A stretch of DNA of 64,000 bases from Antennarius striatus (Eukaryota; Chordata; Actinopteri; Lophiiformes; Antennariidae), in NCBI RefSeq assembly GCF_040054535.1, contig NC_090779.1:20301001-20365000 (forward strand), read 5' to 3'. The notes beneath the pieces were generated by a model, which saw only the letters and a program-made list of their open reading frames with translations, made no database searches and was not told the DNA's origin. The stretch's first letter is position 1. Each line of letters starts with the position of its first letter. This document shows, in pieces, positions 12,344-31,857 of this stretch. Both the position numbers and the translations under genes were made by a program.

Positions 12344-12852
12344 GTAAGGACTCTCTTATGCCATTACTGCAAATTAAAAACACTACTTTATTTAGTCCTT
12401 ATAAAAAAATAAGGTTATATCTGCCTGGCACCTGATTAGGTCAAGCTCATATTTTCATAGTGGTTACTGCCTACTAAGGTCACATTCATCATGTAGTAGA
12501 AATATATCCATGTCCCGTGTTTGAATTTGCTCAATGTAGAAGTTTTGATAAACTAGGACTTATATTATTTAACTCAAAATAAACAAAATAAAGCCACAAT
12601 AAATGAAATAAAATACTCCATCATTCTCACTACTATCATTAAGTACAAATTTAAGTTTTTCAGATGACAATTTACCTTTTTTTAAATGTCCGTTTTGTAT
12701 TTTTCCTCTTGTCATTTTTCTATAGGGAAATATTATTAGATTTATTTCACATAAATTACCATCCGTCAGAACTCTGTTTAATGATCTGATATATTTGCTC
12801 GTCTAAAAATAGGCTAATAGGAGCCCATTTTGCAGAGAACATCCATAACAAA

Positions 12853-15800
12853 ATGTCTGACACAGAGGAAGTCATGGAGGAGGAGGAGGAGGTGGTGGTG
12901 GAGGAGGAAGAAGCTCAGTAAGTATTTCATTTTCTGTATTTTTATTTTTTTGTTACTAAAAGTCAATGTCAATTTGATTTCTCAAGCTATTAATGTTTTC
13001 ACTTTCATAAATTCTTTGTCGACACTGCTGTTATTCTAAAGAGAGGAGGACGGTAAGAAACTTCAATCTGTCATTGCTGTTGACTGAATTCACGTACGTA
13101 TAGAAATTTTTAGTTGATACAACCTTATATTAATCATTAATTGTTCCTGATCACCAGCACAAGAGGAGGCGACAGGTGAGACTATTTTAATTTTTTTACT
13201 AAATATCCTTCCTCCTTGCTTGTCAGTCAATTTTTAAGGACTGCAATTCATTTGCTTTGTTCCAGATGAGTCAAAGCCCAAGCCAAAGTAAGTCTATAGG
13301 TCTTATTTAATCAATAAATTATGGCAGATTTAGTAAAAATAAAATATCTGCTTCCACAGGTTTATGACAAATATCAGCGCCCCAAAGATCCCGGATGGGG
13401 AAAAAGTGGATTTTGATGTGGGTTGATCACATAAAACTCTCTTTTCTGATAGAAACATCTCTTAGATGAGCTCAATTCTAATACTATCTGACTCTAATCG
13501 CGTTAAAATTTATTTTGGCAGGACATCCACAGGAAGCGACAAGAAAAAGATCTTTCTGAGCTGCAGTCTCTGATTGAAGCTCACTTCATCCAAAGGAAGA
13601 AAGAAGAAGAGGAGCTCATCGCTCTTGTTAACAGAATTGTGAGCGTTGATAAAAGGGGAATCATATTTATTGAGTGGATAAAATCACCATGAACACTCTT
13701 ATTTCTTTGAATAGGAGAAACGTCGAGCTGAGAGAGCAGAACAGCAAAGGATCCGAACAGAGATGGAGAAGGAGAGGCAGGCCAGACTGGCGGTATGTTC
13801 TTGTGCATTTTCACATTACATCTCACCAGACTGGACCTCTAACTGAAGAATCTGTGTTGCATACAGGAAGAAAAAGAGAGGAAGGAGCAGGAGGAACAGC
13901 GCAAGAAGTTTGATGAAGATGCCAAGAAGAAGAAGGTCCTCTCAAACATGACTCAGCAGTACAGTGCAGGACAAAAGGTCATTCAACTCTTCAATACTTT
14001 TACTTGTACACTAATATTTAAATGTAAAATCCAGTAAAGGTGAGTCAGTTTTATTCATGAAACCCAAAATCACAAATTGTAAAGCTACAGTTTACCAAAT
14101 ATCTCATACATTATAAAATATAAGAATCCAGAAGATCTTCATCTATACCATGATCACCTGGAGGATGACAGGCCAATAATAAATATTGATGACAAAAAGA
14201 TAGCGATACACATAGTTAAGCTATGATTAAGTTAATAATAACCCATAATAAAGACAACAGCAAGTCAGCAGGCTCAGATTGATCATGCCAGCATGTCAAT
14301 GTTTGACAGAGAGGTCACAATATTCATAGTGAATATGAGAAGGTAAGGACATCAAATCTGCTAGCATTCTAACTTTGCAAGAAGCAAAAGTTTTCACTGA
14401 ACCTGGTAGGAACAAACCATCACACAAAAAAAGAGAAACTTTGACCTGATGCTGGTGTAAATAATTTCTCAAATTCATCTTAATGGACAGTGACTACATA
14501 TCTTGGCTACCCAAGCAAGAAGTTCAATGGGAACAAATAATGGTTTTTAGGTTCCAGCAAGGATATCCACAAGGAAATTAAAATGCACTTCTTGAACTTG
14601 TGACTGAATGTGGATTCTCAGTTGAGAATCCATGAAGTAGATGCTGAGAAAACAGTAGGGTTCAGTCAACTTGCTGCAGATGCTTTGGGAAAGTCACCAA
14701 CGGGAAAGTCAGATGACCCCCAGAACCAGTAGGACTCATCCTCTGGGGGCCATGAATATCTGTTGTGTCCCAGATATTTAAGTCTGGACTGAAGTGTTTC
14801 ATCAACTAACCGGTTTCCACTCTTTCATGCCACTATGGCTAAAACCGTGTTGTTCATAGGATACTAATTGTATTGCACTACTAGTGATAATGATGAATGC
14901 TTATGTTTTTTGATTCTGTAACATTGATATATGTGTATCTCCTTTATTTAACCAACACAGAATGAAAACAGACGAGGAGCCAAGAAACAAACTGAGAGGG
15001 AGAAAAAAAGGAAGATCCTGGCTGATCGCCGGAAGCCTCTCAATATTGATCATCTGAATGAGGAAAAGCTGAAGTATGGCATCACTGTGCAGGGTTTTAC
15101 TTTTGTACATATAAAGTTTTTTTTTAACCTCTGATTAATTGTTTGTAGGGAGAAGGCTACTGAGCTGTGCAATTGGCTGATGGAGCTAGAGGCTGAGAAG
15201 TTTGATCTCAGTGAGAAACTCAAAAGACAGAAGTACGATGTAAGTCAATCAACACACAGACAAAAGCTTTAAGGCAAAGGCGGACCTTGTCCAATGGAAA
15301 TCACATCAACACAGAAATTAATATTAATGCATTCCACCTTAAATTGCATGTACATGTGGCGATGGCAGACCTGGTGATACTTAAAAGGGTTAAAGTACTA
15401 TTTTTGACATTTAGTTTTTAAAATATTAAATCGTTTTATGTCCTTACAGATTAATCAGCTTCTTGCAAGAGTCCAAGACCACCAGAGGTGAGTGTACAAA
15501 CCAATGTCAATTAAAAAGGATGCAGTTTAATTTTTCTGACATTGACTGTAACATTAAACTTTTCCATTATGACAATGAATTTTAAATACCGAGTCAGGCT
15601 TTATTACAGACATGTGGATGCATAGATTAGCAAGTCAATTGACTAGTGTTGGAATGTTTGTTGTTTCTGTAATAATGCAATGACAACTGGCTGTACAATC
15701 AATGATTTTACTTTAAGAGAGTCACTCATTCCGTTTTGAATGTTCTTTATTTTTAATCATCTATATTATAACAAAGCACGTCCATCCCTGACTGACTGAT

Positions 15801-15902
15801 TTTTCTGCAAATGAATGACCTTCCTTTGTGCTTCTGCTTTTCTTGCACCCTTTCAGCGCCAAAGGTCGTGGCAAGGGAAAGATGGGCGGCCGGCTGAGGT
15901 AA
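12853..15902 (+). CDS. Troponin T, cardiac-like (tnnt2-type)
   Basis: Tropomyosin-binding subunit of the striated-muscle troponin complex. Twelve coding exons in phase: 12853-12917, 13042-13052, 13158-13175, 13266-13287, 13360-13417, 13522-13638, 13715-13792, 13867-13977, 14961-15073, 15149-15239, 15450-15487, 15857-15902; 768 bp, 255 residues. The acidic N terminus ([13 protein letters not shown]) is built from tiny exons, as in the family. It is followed by [50 protein letters not shown] and the troponin I/C-binding helices ([34 protein letters not shown]). LSNM fits tnnt2 better than the fast or slow skeletal genes. It is odd in that the usual HFGGY-type linker reads TQQYSAGQK and the usual C-terminal GRWK is GRLR. 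Teleosts have several tnnt2 paralogues and I cannot say which this is. AATAAA lies at 16022-16027. Confidence 0.88.
14700..14860 (+). mobile_element. LINE 3'-tail fragment (L2/Maui-like) in troponin T intron
   Basis: CAGTAGGACTCATCCTCTGG, GGCCATGAATATCTG, CAGATATTTAAGTCTGGAC and a final CTATGGCTAAAA follow the order of a common teleost LINE 3' tail. It lies in the 983-bp intron between 13977 and 14961, the largest of the gene. Confidence 0.5.
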
Positions 15903-16021
15903 AGGAGCAGCAAGGGACAGGGATGAGGCAAACAGTGACATCTGTCTTTGGGTTACGAGTCGACTGTGTGTGCATTCATTGTTCTGTTGAGTTACATGTC
16001 AAAATGTCATGGTGTCAAAAC

Positions 16022-16027
16022 AATAAA
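16022..16027 (+). terminator. Poly(A) signal of troponin T
   Basis: AATAAA 120 bp after the stop codon at 15900-15902, within ACAATAAACTGG. Confidence 0.65.
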
Positions 16028-16309
16028 CTGGTCATCTCTTCCACTCTCTCTTTATCTGTAAACCCAGACAGGTTGTCTGTAGCTGACACAGCTACACACA
16101 TTTAGACAGAAACAGCAGCTCAGTGAATGTAGTGCATCTTTGTTGAATAAAACATATAAGGACATGGACAAATATGGCTGTCATAGAAACAACTTTAGTA
16201 TCTGCAGAAAAACAATGTGTGTATAGCAATAACTAGTGCAGTATAGTTTGCCAATAGCTAACAACGTAACAAATGAGCTAAAAAACAACATCTACGTGTT
16301 GAAATGTGG

Positions 16310-16315
16310 TTTTAT
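16310..16315 (-). terminator. dnm1l: Poly(A) signal of dnm1l
   Basis: TTTATT on the plus strand (AATAAA on the minus strand), about 280 bp past the dnm1l stop at 16593-16595. It faces the troponin T signal about 290 bp away, so the genes converge tail to tail. Confidence 0.55.
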
Positions 16316-16592
16316 TATTATTTCTATCTTCAGTTCAAGCGTTGCATGACAGCATCTTTGTATTCCTTTGATTACATATGAAAAATGCAATAATCTACAG
16401 CAGAATGTGATGGTGTCACCCTCCATTAAATCCAAGTCAGAACTCAAGATCAGAACTATGCCTCGATATACACACATCCACACCAGTGTGTTAAGTTGCT
16501 CTCTTCAGTGGGCTGAGGTGGCGCAAGAGTCAGCAGGGATTTGGGGGGTCCGAGAGGATGAGGGTCCATGTGAGGGGATGAGAATGCTTCCC

Positions 16593-24564
<7,972 letters not shown>

Positions 24565-25003
24565 TCATTCAATGTCCCACAGCTAAAAGCTACCTCCGTC
24601 TTTGATCCGACAGGAAACTGCTCCAGTTGTTGCGTCAGGTTGAATCATGGGAGATTGAGTCCTTTGAAAGTCTGAGCATTTAGATTGATTATTAATGAAC
24701 TACGTGAAATCGAAGTGAAGTTATTTATCAATAAAAAGAAAGAGTAGCAGGATGAGAAGTGAAAATTACGTATAAAAGTGCAAATAAGTAAACAACATGT
24801 CTTGCTTTACTAAGTACAGTTAGATGGTTTGCCTAGAAAGACTGATTAGGATATTTGTTGTAAATTTAAAATATGAATACAAACCACATATACTTAAATG
24901 CTATAAAGTACTGTAATCACGAAAGTTTTTTTTCTATGAAATATGTATACAAACACATTTCACATGCAGGCATAAGCGTCCTGTTGGGTATGTCTGTTAA
25001 AGC

Positions 25004-25065
25004 GCTTTTAAATGCCTGCTGACGTGATCAAGCACTTTATAAATAAACTTTGAGTGATTAATTGA
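25004..25065 (-). mobile_element. Short retroelement tail fragment
   Basis: AGCGCTTTTAAATGC, GCACTTTATAAATAAACTTT, then TGATTAATTGATTGATGAG resembles, in reverse, the common fish tail AATCAATCAA...TTTATTTATATAGCGC. A forward-oriented relative lies at about 28697-28805. Confidence 0.5.
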
Positions 25066-25534
25066 TTGATGAGAATAAAGGTTAAAACCTCAATTTAGTC
25101 TTTACTAGTTGTGCATTTTGTTTATAACGAAGTGCACAACTTTGTTATAAACAAAGCCAGAAAGTGAAAAAAACTATACTTATTGAACACAATTAGTCGA
25201 CACTAAACAGGAGTCAATTTGCTACTGTGACCTCGATGAATGAGAATCTATACCAACGCGTCTCTACTACTCTACTGAATTTGTAGACATATTTTATTAT
25301 TCAAATCTGGAAGTGAAATTAAAAGATTTTCATATTCTCTTAAATATCAAAACATATCATGTTGCACATAGCAGTGTAAACCTGTATCTATGTATTTGTA
25401 ACTGGTTTAAAGCTGTTGGTAACAAATATAACAGGAAATCCATCCCAGGTCAAGGAAGGCTGAGACAATAAGCTAAGCATTGATATTTTTATATACTCAT
25501 ACCTACAGTATTCTTCAGTATTGCAGTACTACCA

Positions 25535-25602
25535 TAAGATAGATAGATAGATAGATATATACTTTAATGATCCCAAGGGAAATTCAGGAGCGTACCGAAA
25601 TG
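25535..25602 (+). mobile_element. LINE 3'-end fragment with GATA repeat
   Basis: (ATAG)n followed by ATATACTTTAATGATCCCAAGG and GAAATTCAGG, the characteristic 3' end of a widespread fish non-LTR element. Confidence 0.6.
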
Positions 25603-26659
25603 TTATAAACAAAGTGCACAACATACTATTCTCAGTTACTTTTTAAAATGCCTTTAAATCTCTAAATTTGGTATTCAGAAAATGCTTGATACAAACTATG
25701 ATCAAGGGTACATATCAGTTAAGCCACTTTACACCTACAGCAATCATTATGACATATCAGTCACATTTTCTCAAGCCCCTTTATTTGACAATTTTTTTTA
25801 TCCAAAATGAAGGATTTGAATTACAAACTTGGGCTGGATATACCTCAAAATATGACTGAACAAGTGATTCAGAATAAAAAATGGAGGTGACATTTTTGTT
25901 TTAAACATCTCTGAAACTACGAGGTAGACAAAAGACCACAAACAGGGAAATAAAAACAGATTGCAGACTTAAAATGGAATCCTATTAATTGAAAGGCTAT
26001 TGTGACATTCACTAAAACTTATTTCACAATCCTATACCACAATCCTATATTTTCCACTTCACGGATTTTTGCAGTCAACTTACAATTGAGTTGATGAAAA
26101 TACCAGTCCATATTAGAAAATATTATGATAGTGAGGTAGACAAACGCAAGTTAATAAGGAAGATGTGGAGATTCGTTTTATGGGTTTGTTTTTTCTTTTT
26201 ATATTTCCCTCCATTTGACATTAATAAACAGACATCCAGTGACCTATCTTCAGCTTTGTTTTGAACTGAAGCTAAAAATGAAATATTGTGCAAAGAAGAA
26301 TTGGTAATTAACCAACATTCAGCAGGATTTTAAAAAAATTTTCACTGACAAATTAGAACCTTTCCATGACAAAGAAATTGTCTAAAAATACTAACAAAAT
26401 ACTCTTTTAGATTAATTCAGTAGCAAGTGGAAAAACTATGTTATTTACAGTCTGTACAAGAACAGCCACAGAAAAGAGTTTAGAAATTATTTTTTAAGTC
26501 AGACCTAAGAAAATAAAATACAGCCAACACTTGTAATTCTGTGCCTGGGTGACCTCTATGTCACTGTTCAAATTTCACAGCATTTAAACAAATAATAAAT
26601 AGAATAGTACTCCATCCCCTTAAGGCAAGTTTGACACAGAGGTCATTTTAGGTTGTATC

Positions 26660-28041
26660 TTAGGGTATAGTACAATCAGTGTATGTGGTTACCATGTTCC
26701 CTCTGCGCTGAGTCACTGTTTTACAGTGTTGTTTTGATGAACCATGAAAGTTGTTTTCTGTCTGTTTTGAGTGTCCATCAAAGGTGAATATCTTGTCTAT
26801 GTCATCAAACATATCATCAAAGATACCCGCTCCAAAACCTCCTTGAAAGGGTCTCTTATGTTTGCCACTGGAATCCTTGTGAGACCTGGAGTGTTCGTCA
26901 AAGTGTTTACGGTGACGTCCGTGTCTGTTCTGGCTGTAGATATCAAAGTCCTTAAACATGTCATCCAAGTTAAAGGGAGAAGGTTGGTGGCCACCTTGTC
27001 TACGTCTGTCCTTGGTCTCCCCAGTGAAGTAAGCAGTGGTGTCACCAAACTGGTCATATTCTCTTCTTCTGGTTTCATCTGATAAAGTTTCATAAGCTGC
27101 AAAAAGAAAGATCAGAGTCATTTAAGGTCGGGTAGGTAAAGTTCTGTAATTCAAAAGCCTTTGAATTCAGAAGTACAGCAACAGTACTATAAATAAGACC
27201 TGCTAATACAGTAAGTCACAAGTGAAATTAAGTATTACCACCTAATACCTAGACTATGGAACCCTACTTCTAGCATTTTGATACATATATATCTTTCGTC
27301 TAGATATAATTTCTTACTTTACACAGATGGATGAAATTAATTCAGTCTGAATCGACATCTTTGGCCGCACAGCTAAAAAAAACTGGTACTGCCCAGTCTT
27401 TACCCCTCTCCACTACCATAATGTTACCCAGTAGATATTGCCCTCTGACCTGGATAAGAATCCACTTTCATATACTGGTGGAACATTATCAGTCCATGAC
27501 TGAGTGCTGTTAATTGACAAAGCATTTCAAATTCTTGGGATTGTGAAAGAAGGTGAAAACAATATCCAAAATTTGCATTCATACCTACGCCATTCTGGAA
27601 ACTGTATTAACCTTTCCTTGGCTGAAAAGCAACCACTTCACAAAATTTAATAAAAATCGACTTATAACCTTTTAGATCTTTTGTACGAGTACACAAATGC
27701 AAAAACCAAAAGGAGTACGGTATTGATTTCTCCAAATCACAATAACAGAGGAAAAGATAAGTAGTCCAACATACAATGACTTTCACACAACAAACACATC
27801 CCAGAAGGAAAAAGGCAACAACTGTACCTTCAGCAATGTCCCTGAACCTGACCTCAGCATCTGGGCTCTTGTTCTTATCTGGATGATATTTCATTGCAAG
27901 CCTGTGGAAAGCCTTTTTTATCTGTCGTTCAGTTGCGTCTTTAGGCACCCCCAGCATGTCGTAGTAGTCCTTCCTGGCAAGTAACAGCTTTATCATGAGG
28001 ACGCACAGGGCGAACGTCACCACACACTGTGCGCTGGCCAT
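26660..28041 (-). CDS. dnajb9: DnaJ homolog subfamily B member 9 (ERdj4)
   Basis: ER-resident J-domain co-chaperone of BiP, induced by the unfolded-protein response; in mammals it also restrains IRE1. Two coding exons: 27828-28041 and 26660-27096 (651 bp, 216 residues; human 223). The N terminus is a hydrophobic signal segment (CVVTFALCVLMIKLLLA). The J domain follows: DYYDMLGVPKDATERQIKKA, the HPD loop in KYHPDKNKSPDAE, and after the splice AYETLSDETRRREYDQFGD. The C-terminal half is Gly/His/Arg-rich with GIFDDMFDDIDKIF and ends QRRGNMVTTYTDCTIP. No cysteine-rich zinc region is present, as expected for this subfamily. The start is the first ATG, 15 bp inside the exon, whose acceptor is at 28057-28058. 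The gene is divergent from pnpla8, as in the human neighbourhood. Confidence 0.96.
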
Positions 28042-28430
28042 TGCTCTGATGCCCCCCTGCGTTCAAAAGACACAACGATCAAAGGTGTTCATTAGCTTTA
28101 CATCAGATGGGACACCACACCTTCAATATCTACCAGTTAGCCGGGGTTTGCTTAGCCATATCAACTGCTAGCAAATGACTAAAAACACTCTTGAATAGCT
28201 GCTAACCTATACACGTGGTCACCTGAGGTGAGATAAGAATTAAGAAATAACATTTTAAAATATTACATTTTAAAAGTACAGTACGTAGTCCTTACGTGAA
28301 ACACTGAGTGATGCTAACTTATACCTCATGTAAGGTGTTTCTAGCGACAAACGTGACTGATGCATCGGATCCCACACTAACGTTAGCTGATGCTGCATAA
28401 CAGGTATTTTTGTTAATCACCTGCACTTAC

Positions 28431-28562
28431 CTATTTAACACACAAGTATTCCTTTAGCCGCGTACAATGAATGCGTCTTTTAACGATTGACCCAAAGCCA
28501 AAGATTTCATTGTGGGTGGTTTAGGGCTGTCTGGTAACTATGTCTGGTAATGATGATGCTAC
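28431..28562 (-). other. dnajb9: Presumed untranslated first exon and promoter of dnajb9
   Basis: On the minus strand AAATAG|GTAAGTGCAG (exon edge 28431) is a strong donor, pairing with the acceptor before the coding exon (edge 28056). The 5' limit is a guess. TGACGCGG at 28562-28569 (minus) is one mismatch from the XBP1-type UPR element TGACGTGG. No perfect ERSE was found. Confidence 0.4.
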
Positions 28563-28696
28563 CGCGTCATTTCTGCTTCTTCTTCGATCATTTTGCTGCA
28601 TAAGAGGAATTATATGGCCTGAGTTGGTGCAGTCTGCCCCCTGCTGGTGAATGCAGTTCCAGCTTCGACTATGCTTGTGTCAAAGAATTAAGTACA

Positions 28697-28805
28697 ATCA
28701 ATCAATCAACTTTTATTTATATAGCGCTTAATCACATCTGAAGACATTTCAAAGCGCTTTACAGATAGAAAGCCAACAATGCCCTCCAGAGCAAGCAAAA
28801 GCGAC
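28697..28805 (+). mobile_element. SINE/LINE tail fragment
   Basis: AATCAATCAACTTTTATTTA, TATAGCGCTTAATCACATC and CAAAGCGCTTTACAGATAGA are hallmarks of a very common fish retroelement tail. It lies in the roughly 700 bp between the dnajb9 and pnpla8 transcription units. Confidence 0.6.
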
Positions 28806-29139
28806 GGCACAGTACAAAGAAATTGTGCGAATAAGTGGTGCTTTAACTAACTTTGAATAAATTAAGATAATTATTAATAACTATGTATTTTAAATGAATT
28901 GGATATATTTTAACTCATTTAGTTTTAAAATGAACGGCGATATACTGTATATCATAAAGGCAGTAACTTCATAAATCGTCATACTTGCAAGTGTCAGTGT
29001 AGTTCTTCATTTTCTGCAGTGGAATTTCGCTTGTAGTTTGCAGTGGGCCTTACAGAATCATACTACTGTATTGTGTGTCTCCTCTGTGTTCCCAGTTGTT
29101 GTCTTAAAAATGTGCTCCTCTGTTATGGTGGGGATAGTT

Positions 29140-29371
29140 TCTTAAGCCAATCACCAGAAACCATTATATGGGCAAATGCTAAACAGCCAATTGCAAAGCC
29201 CGTAGTCGTCACGTGATCGTTGTTGTTCCTTTGATTGACGTCATCATCCTGTCATTCTTAGAAACTGTCAGGTCGTGTGTGTTTCCATACGTCCTCACAC
29301 GTCTGTGTCATTGTTGACGAGGATAATTTAAGGATTACCGACATTTGTGATACAACGACATAAAGAGACCG
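29140..29371 (+). promoter_or_regulatory. pnpla8: pnpla8 promoter and untranslated first exon
   Basis: Clustered motifs: CCAAT at 29147-29151 and 29187-29191, an E-box CACGTG at 29210-29215, and a palindromic CRE TGACGTCA at 29236-29243. The segment ends in a donor ACCG|GTATGC (exon edge 29371), which pairs with the acceptor at 29636-29637. The transcription start, somewhere near 29270, is inferred. Confidence 0.5.
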
Positions 29372-29705
29372 GTATGCTTCGTTATGTTTTATGTGGCCGC
29401 TATTCGTGCGGGAGTGTTAGCTATCTACGAAGCTAGTACCTACTTGCTGGTGGTGCCATACCTTATTCTCTGGTGTTGTTACATAAGTTATTTTCCTTCC
29501 ACTTGTATGATTAACCATAAAGGTTTTACCCAAGAAAACGGAAGTTCAATAGATTTAGTATGTTTCAAGTGTCATTTTCAACATTTTAATGTTTCTTTCG
29601 TTCATATTTACGTTCTGTTTTTGTTTTTCATCACCAGGTTAACGGAATGCCAGAGCTTAGGGCCAAATACTGCTTTGGATAGCACCAACTGTGTCATCAG
29701 TAAGA

Positions 29706-31810
29706 ATGGGTCGTAGAATGTCTTCGGTTATTTGGATGAATATAAGCAGAGCATTTCATTTGTGGCAAACACGTGTTCCCAACTCAGTTGCTTCACTTCC
29801 TGTGTTTGGTACCTCTGACTACAGGGTTCAGTTACAACATCCTTTCTGCTCCAAGGCCGGGGGTCTCCATTGGAGACACAACCCACAGCTGAGGATCACT
29901 GGGCGTAAACGCTGGAAAACTCATCCGTTTCGACATAGGCTAGGTCTCCACACCAGCACCTTGCACTTATACACTCCAGTCTCACGGTGGTCTGCTGGTC
30001 TGAGCCAACACATGTCACGGTTCAGGACCACATTGGACACCATGACTAAAGCTATGAGTGGGACACATGAAGAACTTTTCACAAAAATTGCCAGATTCAA
30101 GCCTAAGGCTTCAAAGGCTGGGAAAAAGGCGGATGCCAGTGTTGAATCAGTGAACAAAACTGAAGAGAGTGTATGCACACCTACGTCTGGTCCCATGAAT
30201 GCTGCTGCACACGCAACACCTATCGTACCCCAAACCATATGTGACTCATGTTCCTCACCTGCCACTCCTCTTCCTACTTCTGCTGCTATTTTTAATGCGA
30301 GTGACACTACTTCCAATCACCCTCACAAATCTTCTCAAGCAGCTGTCTCTGCCACAGCTCCAGCTGCACAGAACCTCAAGGAGAAAAGGCGTAATCGTCT
30401 CATTGTCAAAGCAAATGGTGCCAGGAAGCAAGAAGAGGTCAAACCCCCACTAGCTGATAAGGACGACACAATCACAACTTCTAAGCCAACAGAACTTTTT
30501 CATGTCAGCACATTTTCAGTCAACCTGGATGAGACTTACAACTACTTGTCCAATCATATCAACTCATACTTTGGTGCCAGCACCAAGACTCAGAGCAAGA
30601 AAGAAGAGAATGACAACCATTCCTCTCAAAGCCAAAAGCCAATTGACCTTGTACCAGTGTCTGAAAGAACAGACTCTGATGCTCCAGATGCAGTTATCCC
30701 TCCATCCTCTAAGAAGGGTTTAGGACACTACTTCTCTTACTCAGCTCCAAATGTGCAAGCCTTTGTGGGCACTTACATTGCTCCCCTTGTCCCCAAGTTT
30801 AAGACAGCAGAGTCCAAAAGGGCTGCATTGGAGGAGAAAATGGCTGTGAATGCACCAGTCAGACATGCTGAGGCCACAGTTAGTACAGAACAAAAGGCTG
30901 CAGAGGAAAAAGCCAAGAAACTTTTTCTTCAAAGGGAGAAGGTATGAAAAACTGAACATCAGTGTTTCATTATCATTTACATGATATAGAATGATACAAA
31001 CTAAAAGTGAACAAATAAAGTAAACAAATCATGAACTGCATACTTTAGCTGTCTTTAGTATGTTCTATTTTTGAATGATCTATGCCAATAATCTAGCAGA
31101 AGACCTCATATCAGTGTTAGTGTTGATCATTATTAATTGTGTCTGGGCATTATTATTGGTGGTTATTTATTTTGGTGTAATTTGAACAATGTGGGATATG
31201 ATGTCTAATAGTACGGTACTATCATAGTGTGCTATTATGCTGCCTGAGTACTGAGAATATATTGTGAGTTTTCAAATATGTCATCTTCCACTGTTAAATG
31301 TCAAAAGATTTAAAGACAAATTTTACAAATTAATATTACAAAGACAGAAACCCAACTGACTTTTGCTTTATGTTATTGGAGTTATTAAAATTGATTAGCA
31401 AGTATGTCCCATGTCCTTGAGCTAAATGTACTGAAATGGTATTCATTTTGTCTGTTGAGAATATCTTTTACAAGGGATACCGAATGGCAGCTTTGTTTCT
31501 AATTTGTACATGATCTAACTGTCCTTCACAGAATACATTTAGAGGGTGGTCCATATTTGGATTCAAATTCCAGAAAGTTATTACTATATTATTTTAGCCC
31601 ATTGCAATTTTAGCTGTTGTAAATACGGACTGTATAAATGTTTGACGAGGTGGTCTGTCCCAGCTCCAACCCTCCACAAATTTACATTGCGAAAATTTTG
31701 TGAAATGTTCCATCTCGTGATGTAAAATGATTCTGAAATCAATTTTCCTTTTGTGGAGGTTCTTCCCACCTCAACCCAAATGTATGTGGAAATAATTCCA
31801 GTATTATATG

Positions 31811-31857
<47 letters not shown>

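Noticed and set aside
29384-29716. 110-codon open frame before the pnpla8 start
   Set aside because: It begins in the 5' untranslated intron and overlaps the start codon of the real frame in another phase; no homology recognised.
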